A stretch of 34,900 nucleotides of DNA. It comes from Suillus spraguei. Its lineage: Eukaryota > Basidiomycota > Agaricomycetes > Boletales > Suillaceae. The DNA is taken from the NCBI GenBank assembly GCA_016800925.1, contig JABCPU010000620.1:1-34900 (forward strand), read 5' to 3'. Shown in pieces: positions 1 to 9,986 of the stretch. Positions within the stretch are counted from its first letter, which is position 1. Each line of letters starts with the position of its first letter. The notes beneath the pieces are model-generated. The model saw only the letters and a program-made list of their open reading frames with translations, had not been told where the DNA came from and made no database searches. The position numbers and the translations under genes were made by a program.

Positions 1-600
1 GCAGGTTGGTGTCGGGTCCATTGCTGCTGGTGGCCGGTACGATAACCTGGTTGGTATGTTCACTGCCGCTGCCGCTGCTGAAGGGAAGAAGGCACCAGGG
101 CTCCCGTGTATTGGGGTCAGTATTGGTCTTGACCGTATCTTTGCAATTGTGTGGCCAAAGTGGGTCGAGAAGAGGATGCAGAGTAAAGAGACCATGGTAT
201 ACGTGTTGGCTGCTGGTGATGGCTTGTTGGAAGAGCGGATTGCACTCGTGCAGGAACTCAGGGAAGCAGGCATAAAGGTTAGTCAAATTGTCGTTTTCCA
301 ATTCATGTATTAACTCTTTTTTTTTTTCAGACTGACTTCCTTGCAAAGAGGAAACTGAAGCTCACTGCGCAGTTCATGGCTGGTGAAAGGATGAAGTTCC
401 TTTTGCTGTAATTTTGGGCGGTGATGAGCTCAAGGAAGGTTTGGTGACTGTTAAAGAGCAAAAAGTGGGAATTCGTAGATGGGAAGAAGACAAAAGTTCA
501 GTCGGCAGATCAAGGTATGAAGGTGCGGCGGGACGAACTGATTAGTTGGATCAAGCAAACACCTACATATCAAGGCTGGTCGAGCGGTCGACTTATCTAG
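1..600 (+). pseudogene. Histidyl-tRNA synthetase, C-terminal part, frameshifted
   Basis: This is the 3' part of a cytosolic histidyl-tRNA synthetase, which charges tRNA-His. Reading from base 2, the peptide contains AAGGRYDNLVGMF and then GVSIGLDRIFAIV, the class II motif 3 region. The anticodon-binding domain follows (VYVLAAGD and LREAGIK). An intron lies at 278-330 (GTTAGT to TTTCAG). Exon 2 resumes with TDFLAKRKLKLTAQF but loses frame near base 390, where one base is missing. It would regain frame near 461-464, where an A run has one base too many. The final stretch ending GWSSGRLI reaches a stop at 598-600. The start lies outside the window. The paired 1-bp lesions suggest a decayed copy, though assembly error in homopolymers is possible. 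Confidence 0.85.
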
Positions 601-1626
<1,026 letters not shown>

Positions 1627-2870
1627 GTCTGTACCTCTGCTGTGTATTATATTTGGATGCTTAAAGGTCATTTGACAGACATATCATATTATATAGCTAT
1701 TAAGTATATCGGTTGGGGTTATGAAGGGGTTATTTCAGAAGATGGGAGGTCCTATTTTACTTTATATGAGTTGAGTTGCCTCCAATGGAACAAGTACCAA
1801 TGGAGGCTGGTGAGTCAGTTGGTTAAACCCATATGTTGATATGTATATGCCTCCAATGGAACTAGTGTCAATGGAGGGGTTACAGCCAAATGACTGACAT
1901 TTCACTTACTTACAAACAACAAAGTATCATATTAGGTCACTGTTCCAGACAATCACAGATTGCTACAAAATGAAACAAGGAAAATTAGTGTGCTAATGTC
2001 TTCTGTGAGCATGATGGAAGGAATAATGTTAAACATACTGGATGCAAACAAGTATGGAATCATGCCAAAACTGCCAGATGCACGGCCAGAGATAGGGTTT
2101 ATCCGAGGTATTACCAGTGGAAGTCTAAGCGGTCCCAGCGATGACGGGGTTAGTACCAAAGCTCCAGAATCATAAAGGTGGGGCACAACAGGGGGAGTAA
2201 ACTTGAATCTGTCTACATTTGCATCATGGATGACAAGTACCTCTGTTGAGCATCATCAACTCATCATTAGAAGTATCATCTCTCTTATCACACCAATGAA
2301 TGAGCACAGCGTGGGTCAAGGTTCAGCATTTCACACTGATTGCCCCAGCGTCCTCCTGCATGAATCAATCAACAGCTCAAACATCTCATAGTCGAGGATC
2401 CTCTTCTGGTGTTGCACAGGATCTGTCCACAGCTGTAAGGAACCCATTTTGGCCCACTCCGGGACTATCACATTCTGCCTTCATTGCAATTGCAATTGCA
2501 TTGCGGAAAAGTGTTCAACTGAGGAATTGCTCCATGTGCTGACTTGGCTTCTTCTTACAAGGCCATTTTGAAGCTGCGGTCATCTCTTGTGATAGACTTG
2601 TCATATCCTAGTAACTCTAAGTCGGCGTGCTTGAACCACCCAATGCAATTAAGGAAGTCATCAATATCAATTGCAGTAGTTATACAAGCGTATATACACA
2701 CAAAGAGATCAGCCCCCAACAAGAGCAGGCCTACAAAGTAACACCTCAGAATGACCTATCTAATCTCCAACATGTAATTGATCGCATCATCCATGAGATT
2801 CTTAGGGTTGTGGTACTTGATCTCCAATGCAGAGATGATGTCCAGAGTCAATAGGCCTTGTGTCATCCAT
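1627..2870. other. Relic DNA without a recognised gene
   Basis: All six frames are broken by stops. The minus strand between 2200 and 2880 has short stretches that look coding-like (for example ILDYEMFELLIDSCRRTLGQ near 2340-2400) and may come from an old transposon, but I cannot assign a family. At 1779-1806 and 1850-1877 the same short hairpin occurs twice, 71 bp apart (CCTCCAATGG ... CCAATGGAGG). Confidence 0.4.
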
Positions 2871-3108
2871 CAATCCACAGGCCCAATGCAAGTAGTCATG
2901 TCAGCACCTAATATTCTTAATCTCGCCTGGCAGGGTGCCAGGCTGGAAGCACCTGCTAAATATGGCAGGAGGAAAGCATGCTCCTTCCTTTTTTGTATGC
3001 GTGAGCAAAAGTAAGACAGCATCCTCCTTCCATATTTGCATGTGCAGGCAAAAGCTAGAAAGCTAGACAGAAGCTCTGCTGCAGAAAAGCATACTCCTGA
3101 ATGCACAG

Positions 3109-3540
3109 GTGAAAGTTTGCAAGCATCACATAAAAGCTCCAGAAAAGCGAAATGATGCAAGTCACAAAGCACATTTAAAGCCCACAAAATCTTGCCTTCC
3201 TGGAACCCCATTTCAGAAGTGTGTGAGCTCCCTAATTGCCTTTTTTATGCCAAAAAAGCTCCAAAAAAGTGAAGTGATGCAAGTCACCAGGTACACAAGA
3301 ACATTGCCTTCCTGGAAGGCCAACATCTCTTAGAGTGGTACATAATTGCCTTTTTTATGCCAAAAACCTCTAAAAAAGCGAAGTAATGCAAGTCACAAGG
3401 TGCACAAGAACATTGCCTTCCTGGAAGGCCAACATCTCTTAGAGTGGTACAGCTCATAAGGCACTCTGAAAGTGTACAAAAGCTTGCCTTCCTGGAATGC
3501 TCTACAATCACACAAAAGTGTGCCTTCCTGGAAGGTCATC
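3109..3540. repeat. 110-bp tandem repeat with palindromic core
   Basis: Two nearly identical units begin with AATTGCCTTTTTTATGCC at 3234 and 3344. Each contains the palindrome CCTTCCTGGAAGG at about 3306-3320 and 3415-3429. More diverged copies of the core lie at 3194, 3486 and 3522, so about five units are visible. Stops interrupt the frames, so this is non-coding satellite-like DNA. Confidence 0.8.
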
Positions 3541-3980
3541 ATTTATGGCTCTTTGTTACAATCATTGGCTTGCCCATATCACACCATACCTCACCTATGC
3601 CCACCTCCTCCATCGCTGCTAAATGCGCATCCCTCATATGCACTTCGCCTTCTGCACGCACTTTGCGCTCTTCACATATTTTGCGCTCATTCCCATGCCT
3701 TGCACTTCATGCGCGCTCCCTGCGCTATGCCCTTTCCCTTGTGCTTCAAAACATGCTATCCTTTGCTTTATCTCTTTCCATTTTTTACCTCTCTTGACTC
3801 GTACCCTTTATCTTTCAGCTTTGCACTTATGACTCCCTTTCATGCATGCGCACTTTCATTGGTTCATATGCCTCTGACTCATCCACGAGCATGTGTCCTT
3901 CTATTGGCTATCTGACTTCATACCTCATTCATGCTATCTCTGATATTCATGCTCCACGTCAATCCACATATAAATACATG
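3541..3980 (+). promoter_or_regulatory. Possible promoter-like AT/CAAT region
   Basis: This is a pyrimidine-rich region without a recognised gene. Towards its right end are ATTGG-type CAAT words at about 3859 and 3902 and a TATAAATA at 3969-3976, just before Gypsy coding remnants on the same strand. It may be a fragment of an LTR or of a gene promoter. No transcript evidence is visible. Confidence 0.2.
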
Positions 3981-4190
3981 CAGATAGCCTTTGCACAGAC
4001 AATCTTGCGCAAGATGGAGAGATGGCATGTTAGCACATCATATCGTGGATGTGCACCACATACCAGGCAAACTTAACGTCATTGCAGATGGACTGAGTTG
4101 ACAGTGGGAAGGACAACCCAGAACTATGGAGTCGGATGACGGGAGCAGCTGGACAACTCATTCAGAGCATGGATTACAGCGAGTAGTTCC
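3981..4190 (+). mobile_element. Ty3/Gypsy fragment, RNase H/integrase junction
   Basis: The plus strand reads ILRKMERWH and, after a frame change, LAHHIVDVHHIPGKLNVIA, DGLS, a stop, QWEGQPR and GSSW. This matches the end of the RNase H domain and the linker before integrase in fungal Ty3/Gypsy polyproteins (usually ...HVPGxxNVxADGLSRxW). The SR position is a stop (TGA) and there is a frameshift, so it is dead. It stops abruptly against an oppositely oriented Gypsy fragment at about 4165-4190. Confidence 0.7.
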
Positions 4191-4720
4191 CTATCAAATA
4201 TATGATAGTTTTGTTCTGCGGGATTAAGTGATTGGGAAAGATAAGCTCATGGATGATACACGCCATTTTCATCAGTCTGCAAAAGGACAGCACCTGTTGC
4301 AATGAGGGAGGCATTGGGTCAACCAGGAAAATAGAGTATCTTTCTTGGTTAAATCGATAAGAGGTCGTGCAACATCAGAATAATGGGAGATGAATGTGCG
4401 GTAGAGGTTACAGAATCCAAGGAAAGATTGGACATCTCTAACAGATTTAGGTGTAGGCCACTCAGCAATTCCCTTTGTCTTGGCATTGTCCATAGCAATT
4501 TGTCCAGGTCGTATAATCATACCGAGATACTCCACTTCATCAGCGTCGAAAGTGCATTTTTCCAGTTTCAAAAATAGATGTTCCTGTCATATTTTCATCA
4601 ACACACGCCTAGTTCATTCTTTGTGTTCTTCCATAGTTGTCTCAGGATACTGTCCATATAGATAACCATCCATCCTTTATTGATTTCCTGCTCGAGCTTT
4701 ATCATCCTGGACATCTGATC
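4165..4720 (-). mobile_element. Ty3/Gypsy fragment, reverse transcriptase and RNase H
   Basis: Read on the minus strand, the fragment begins with GWMVIYMDS, the remains of the reverse transcriptase YMDD box with its second Asp lost. It continues LKLEKCTFDADEVEYLGMII, PTPKSVRDVQSFLGFCNLYR and FISHYSDVARPLIDLTKKD. The RNase H part [20 protein letters not shown] then appears in another frame. These are diagnostic Gypsy RT-thumb and RNase H sequences. The lost catalytic residue, several frameshifts and the truncation show an inactive relic. Confidence 0.85.
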
Positions 4721-5229
4721 ATTGCTTATTGTTAGGACATCAATGAGGACCAGAAGCTGGGCATCTCACTGAATTGTTCCCCAGCATATTGCTGCCATGC
4801 CAGCATGAATATCTTATCCCAATTCCTTGTCTTCATAAAGCTTTCAGTGCCGCCAAATTGATCACAGATATTAGACCTTTGATCAACAATAGTCCAACTT
4901 GCATGACACTCACACTCCTAACATCAGTTTGCCTCTGCTGTCCCGCCATGCCGACATTACAAAGACCCTTGTGCCAGCCTGTTTAAACATTTCAGTGAAA
5001 AAATGCTCAATCATATCAGCACCTTTAATTTCAGCGAGATTTATATGGTCAAAACAGAAATAGGTTTCAAACTTCGAAAAAAATATCTCTTTCTTGGCTG
5101 GTACATATCATAGAGGGTATATTCAGGAAGGATATGAGCCAAGAATTAAAGAAAACGGCGGTTTGGATATGGAGATATAGGCAAAATACTGTTATTTTCG
5201 CTCATAACACAAATCTCAATATTAACGAC
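4721..5229. other. No gene recognised
   Basis: Short open stretches only. No family could be assigned. The left part may include further degraded Gypsy reverse transcriptase sequence on the minus strand; the right part merges into the degenerate start of the ~300-bp repeat array. Confidence 0.4.
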
Positions 5230-6470
5230 TTCCAGAGAGTCTGAAACCATCACCAATCGATTAGTAGGCCTTAAAAACACTAGGAACATCATTTACAGTA
5301 TCGGCCTTAGGTCAAATGGAAGTACAGCATCATATATGAGGTTGGAGGGGGGAGGAGGACCTTGTATATCTCAAGAACATGATTTTTCCTGGACAAACGG
5401 GCTTCACTATCATCTTTAGGGATGTTAATAGTCCCCAGGAAAAATGAGTTTGAAGGATAGGCAAGTCATGGGAAGCCTAGAAAAATCGATCTTTGTGGGG
5501 GGTACCAGGCAAACTTCCATATTTAGATTCCCACAGGCTTGAAATGCTCTGGGACTATTCCTAATCGATTTCTAGCATCAAAAAACAATAATAACAGTCA
5601 TATATATATCGGTATTTGCACAGTAACAAGATATAACCAGTAGGAGGGGGGAGGAGGGTCATGCATATCTATCTCAAGAATGCAATTTTTCCTGGACAAA
5701 CGGGCTTCAATATCATCTTCAGGGATGTCAATAGCCCCCAGGAAAAATAAGTTTGAAGGATAAGCAAGTCATGGGAAGCCTAGAAAAATCGATCTTTGTG
5801 GGGGGTACCAGGTAAACTGACATATTTATATTCCCACAGGCCTTAAATGCTCTGGAACCATTTCCAATCAATTTATACTATCGAAAAATAATAGGAACAG
5901 CCATATATATATTGGTATTTGCATGTTAACAAGATATAACCAGTAGGAGGGGGGAGGGGTACCTTGCATATCTCAAAAACATGATTTTTCCTGGACAAAT
6001 GGCTTTGACCATCGTCTTCAGGGACATCGAAAGCCCCCAGGAAAAATGAGTTTGAAGGCTGAGCAAGTCATGGGAAGCCTAGAAAAATCAATCTTTGTTG
6101 GGGGCACCAGGAAAACTGATATATATTTAGATTCCCACATGCTGGGAATGCTTTTGGACCATCTGTAATCGATTTGTAGCATCCAAAAACAATAGGAACA
6201 GCCATGTATACATCGGTATTTGCATGTTAACAAGATATGTCCAGTAGGAGAGGGGAGGGGCACCTTGCATATCTCAAGAACACGATTTTTCCTGGACAAA
6301 TGGCTTTGACCATCGTCTTCAGGGATGTCAAAATCCCCCAGGAAAAATGTGTTTGAAGACTAAGCGAGTCATGGGAAGCCTAGAAAAATCGATCTTTGTG
6401 GGAGGTATCAGGCAAACTGACATGTTTATATTCCCATGTGCTGGGAATGCTCTGGGACTATCTTCAATCC
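5230..6470. repeat. ~300-bp tandem repeat array (4 full units)
   Basis: The word ATTTTTCCTGG recurs at 5382, 5685, 5984 and 6285, spaced 303, 299 and 301 bp. Units share a G-rich box (GGAGGGGGGAGG), GTCATGGGAAGCCTAGAAAA and an ATATATATCGGTATTTGCA-type block. In every unit ATTTTTCCTGG is followed about 45 bp later by its exact reverse complement CCAGGAAAAAT. A degenerate unit precedes and a partial unit follows. Open frames across it are not consistent with a protein. Confidence 0.9.
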
Positions 6471-6599
6471 ATCTTCAAGATCATAAATTGCGATGAGCAT
6501 GCTTTAATGCATCAGTATCTACATAAAATCAGGCCTCTGGGCACAGTTGGTAGGGAAAGAGGACAGCATGACTCTAACATGAAATGAACCACAAATCTT

Positions 6600-6765
6600 C
6601 TTTCTTGAATTTTCAGCTAATAGGCCATGTTTGGCAATTGATTATAAGCAAAAATGCGGTCAACTTGGACTACAAATATTGTCTTGATTTTGCAGGTGAT
6701 GGGCTTTATTTGGCAATGCTTAATAAGCAAAAATGCGCTCAACTTGAACCAAAAATTGTCTCTTT
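6600..6765. repeat. Direct duplication of about 80 bp
   Basis: Two diverged copies share TTTGGCAAT, TAAGCAAAAATGCG, TCAACTTG and ATTGTCT, at about 6628-6685 and 6708-6765. The sequence between the arrays is otherwise unremarkable. Confidence 0.6.
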
Positions 6766-6849
6766 CTTCCTTCTTTCTTCCTCACCACTCACTCAATTTC
6801 TATCACTATCTAAATGTTGCATCTTTTGCTTAGTGGGTCTGGGGGCTTT

Positions 6850-7510
6850 TTCTGGTGGTTGCCACCCCTCATGGGGGTCAAACTGTTGCTAACAGTACCA
6901 CCTATTTTCGCTTCTGAGGACTTTTCTTGTTGGTTGCCACCCCTTCATGGGGGTCAAACCATTGCTAATGGTACCAACTGTTTTTGCTTCTGGGGCTTTC
7001 TTGACTTGGTTCATCTGAGGGCTTCTCTGGTTGGTTGCCACCCCTCATGGGGGTCAAACTGTTGCTAACAGTGCCAACTATTTTCGCTTCTGAGGACTTT
7101 TCTTGTTGGTTGCCACTCCTTCATGGGGGTCAAACCATTGCTAATGGTACCAACTGTTTTTGCTTCTGGAGTTTTCTTGACTTGGTGATTCTGAGGGCTT
7201 TTCCAGTTGGTTGCCACCCCTCATGGGGGTCAAACTGTTGCTAACAGTCCGGGGTTTTTTTTTTGACTTGGTGAGTCTGAGGACTTTTCTGATTGGGGAT
7301 CAAACTGTTGATAACAGTACCAACTATTTTCGCTTATGGTGCCTTTTTTTTGGTTGGTTATCACCCTTTTATGGGGGTCGCACTGTTGCTAATAGCACCA
7401 ACTATTTTTGCTTCTGTGGGCTTTTTGACTTGGTAATTCTGGGGGCATTCTTGATTGTTGTCACCCCTTTGTGGAGGTCATACTGTTGCTGATGGTACCA
7501 ATGATTTTCG
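6850..7510. repeat. 76/100-bp alternating tandem array with palindromes
   Basis: Eight units carry a CCCC-TCATGGGGGTC box followed by a 15-bp palindrome. Palindromes start at 6882, 6958, 7058, 7134, 7234, 7304, 7382 and 7482, giving alternating spacings of about 76 and 100 bp (a 176-bp higher-order unit). Types alternate between ACTGTTGCTAACAGT and ACCATTGCTAATGGT; the last three are decayed. Short open frames of about 70-90 codons are by-products of the periodicity. Confidence 0.88.
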
Positions 7511-7652
7511 CCTTTGGGAGCTTGCTTGGTTCAAGTTCCATCATTTCCATGTTGGTTCCAGAAGTGCAACTTGTATGCTTCTATACCAGTGATTCATATT
7601 TGATATTCATCCCATCCAAGTATCATGAGTAGCTACTAGCACTATCCATCAG

Positions 7653-8468
7653 TCAATCTATGTCCATTGCCTCATCTATATCCATCGTTTCATCTCCTTC
7701 CATTGCATCATCTATGTCCATTTGTTCGTCTTCTCCCACAATGACGTCCATAGGGAATGGCCTGGCCTTGCAAGGATGTGGTGGTGGTGAAACTCTCTTG
7801 TTTTTCTTAGCCATAGTCATCTTTCTGTTAAACTCTCGACACTTTTGCCTCTCTGTCCTCCTTCTCAGATTTCCATCGCTGTCAAATGGCTGTGAGTCCA
7901 TCAGGTCTGCTGCAAAGATACATTTTCCCTTGATCAGCTTCATCGCATGACGTGCTTTTGGAGCTCTCCTGTAACTCTCTGCCCCCTCCCAATACAGTCG
8001 ATTCTGTAAAATGCAGGATTTGTAATGAATACGATGGCATCATTCTTTTGTGTCCACACCCTTGCAGTGCTCGCAGGAAGGCAGTGAAGATGTGAAAATA
8101 CATCACATAACCCTTGCTTCAGCAATGCCTGCTGATCCTCATCCCGGGTCTTCATCATCCTGTGAAACTCTGCAATGTATCCATCTGCATCCCATAGCAC
8201 AGACCACTGAGCCTTGTCTTTATTGGAGGCTCCAGCATCAGGAAAGAATAGTGAGCACCTGTCCGCAAATGCTTTGGACCTTGGACCCATGCGACCTGGA
8301 GTTATACCTGTACGATCGTGCAGCCCAGCATTGCATGCTTCGAATGTCACTGCAGCAAGGGTGTCATCTACACTCGTGATTGTCCAGCACCTCATTGCCT
8401 CCTGAAGTGAGTTGGGGTGGGGTCGGATGCCTTTGAAGACTTCAGGAGTAAGCATGAGCCACATATGC
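7653..8468 (-). CDS. 3' exons of the Ulp1/AT-hook gene, acidic tail
   Basis: These are the last two exons of the minus-strand gene that begins near 14066. Exon 8060-8468 encodes HMWLMLTPEVFKGIRPHPNS and onwards through DGYIAEFHRMMKTRDEDQQA. A 56-bp intron (8004-8059, GTGTGG to TTACAG) then joins in phase to RLYWEGAESYRRAPKARHAM. The final exon, 8003-7653, ends in an acidic repetitive tail with MDID/MDIDEAM units before the stop. The region has no catalytic motif I recognise; comparable C-terminal regions follow Ulp1-like domains in fungal proteins I recall, which is weak evidence. No frameshift is needed within these two exons. Confidence 0.6.
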
Positions 8469-8929
8469 CTGGTAAACATGTGTTACAACCATGCAAAACC
8501 GGAGATTAGTAAGAAGTCCTGGTCTTACATGGGGTTGTACCAGAGGGTTGTAAAGTCAAAGGGGCTTGGCCTCAGCTCGTACGCTGTGCCCCTTACCCGA
8601 GTATGTGTCCTTAATTTCGGATGAAGTCCAAGGGAGAGTTCTGGTGAAGTCTGGATGGAGGGTCCGGACGAACTCTAAGGCAGGATAGCTCGACAGAGCT
8701 CCGATGGACTTCCGGATGAGCGCGGGAATGCGCCGGAACTATTTCTGGAAGGTAGGGAGTAATGGTAACACTACTGGAACAAGCTCCAAGTAGAACGGAT
8801 GAAGGATGGACCGCTGGACAAAGTCCAGGGCAGGATAGGAGCAGAGCTCTGGAGGGAAAGATGATCCATAGATGTCAGAGGATAGGATAGGATGGATCCG
8901 AAGGACTAGGGGTCCGAAGGTCCGGAGCT

Positions 8930-9190
8930 TGGAGGAGCGGAGGAGCGGAGGAGCGGAGGAGCGGAGGAGCGGAGGAGCGGAGGAGCGGAGGGCGGAGGAG
9001 CGGAGGGGAGGAGCGGAGGAGCGGAGGAGCGGAGGAGCGGAGGAGCGGAGGAGCGGAGGAGCGGAGGAGCGGAGGAGGGGGGGGGGGGGGGGGGGGGGGG
9101 GGAGGGCGGAGGAGCGGAGGAGCGGAGGAGCGGAGGAGCGGAGGAGCGGAGGAGCGGAGGAGCAGAGGAGCAGAGGAGCGGATGATCGGA
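8930..9190 (+). repeat. (GGAGGAGC)n microsatellite with a 26-G tract
   Basis: About thirty copies of the 8-bp unit GGAGGAGC run from 8934 to about 9185, slightly interrupted near 8985-9005. They are broken in the middle by 26 consecutive G residues at 9077-9102. Because 8 is not a multiple of 3, long open frames appear on both strands; these are not genes. Confidence 0.95.
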
Positions 9191-9809
9191 TGATCGGATG
9201 AGCATAGCTCTGCGGATCTTAGAGGGAGTGTTGGCTACTAGAGAGGAGTAGGTCCGGATATGGTGTAGAGATAGTATAGACTACTCCGGACAAGGTCCGG
9301 AATAGAAACAGACAGTATAAGACTACCAAAGGTAGAGTCGGAGGTGAAACAGGTGATAGACAGAGATGGACGAAGTCCGAAAAGATTATAGGACATAGGA
9401 TCAAAGCTCCAGCCTAGGGAGTGATCCCATAGGCCTGAGTTGGAAGCTTACAAGGGCCGGAGCCCAAGTGCAAGAACGGAGACGGAGTTATATAGACATG
9501 ATAACAGGATACAGAGTAATCAAAGGAATATACAGAAGTAGGAACAATGAATCAGACTGAGGTCTGCAGGAGTTGTACTATAAGTTTATATACTGTAGGT
9601 AGCATGCCGGAAGGCAAGTAAGGATAGTCCGAGGCTATGTTTGAGGCATTGCGGAACACAAGGCTTATGAACTCGGAAATAAGACTTGTATGAAATATCT
9701 TATCAAGACGGAAGTCAAGATAACCGAAAGCCAGAGGTGCAGAGATAACCGAAAGCCGGACACAGGTATTAACCTAAAAGGAGTAACGCGCAGGTGCGCG
9801 GCAATAGTT

Positions 9810-9935
9810 TCGGATATGAGCATGGATCAGATATGGACACGGATCGGATATGGACATGGATCGGATGAGTGGATCAGATCGGATGGATGGACTGAGTCGG
9901 ATATGGATATGGATTAGATATGGATGGATGTTGAT
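9810..9935 (+). repeat. GGATATGGAC/GGATCGGAT minisatellite
   Basis: Degenerate repeats of ATGGATCGGATATGGACA-type words fill this stretch inside the expanded intron. The pattern is irregular with 6-18 bp units. Confidence 0.7.
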
Positions 9936-9986
9936 TGGGTGTCCAGATGTCCATGGATCAGACCTGAATGTATGGTATATGACAAC

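Larger units (their letters stand above)
8469..9986 (-). other. Expanded 1.5-kb intron carrying repetitive insert
   Basis: The coding frames on either side join without shift as RLIIM/HMWLMLTPEV if bases 9986 (GTTGTC donor on minus) to 8469 (TTTACCAG acceptor) are spliced. Other introns in the gene are 54-59 bp, so about 1.45 kb has been gained. The insert is purine-rich on plus, repeats GTCCGGA-type words, and contains an 8-bp microsatellite and a GGATATGGAC-type minisatellite. No coding domain is visible; it could be non-coding retroelement or satellite DNA. Confidence 0.5.

Noticed and set aside
3191..3540. CRISPR-like array, considered because of regularly spaced palindromic cores
   Set aside because: Spacing is a 110-bp tandem unit with similar 'spacers', in a fungal genome; it is a tandem repeat.
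3444..3915. Overlapping plus-strand frames of 117 and 147 codons, Cys/His/Leu-rich
   Set aside because: Low-complexity pyrimidine-rich DNA gives these; two frames are open at once and neither shows a domain.
6018..6299. 93-codon minus-strand frame in the ~300-bp array
   Set aside because: It is not open in the other units of the same repeat.
6814..7492. Three successive open frames ending in the same peptide GCHPSWGSNCC
   Set aside because: They are the same repeat unit read in turn; each ends at a stop inside the unit, and conservation follows DNA palindromes rather than codons.
7515..7545. GGTTCAAGTTCC, resembling a tRNA B box
   Set aside because: No A box or foldable acceptor stem was found at the right distance.
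8872..9205. Long open frames on both strands over the GGAGGAGC repeat (Arg/Gly/Glu-rich and Pro/Ser-rich products)
   Set aside because: An 8-bp repeat without stop codons keeps every frame open; composition is purely repeat-driven and lies inside an intron.
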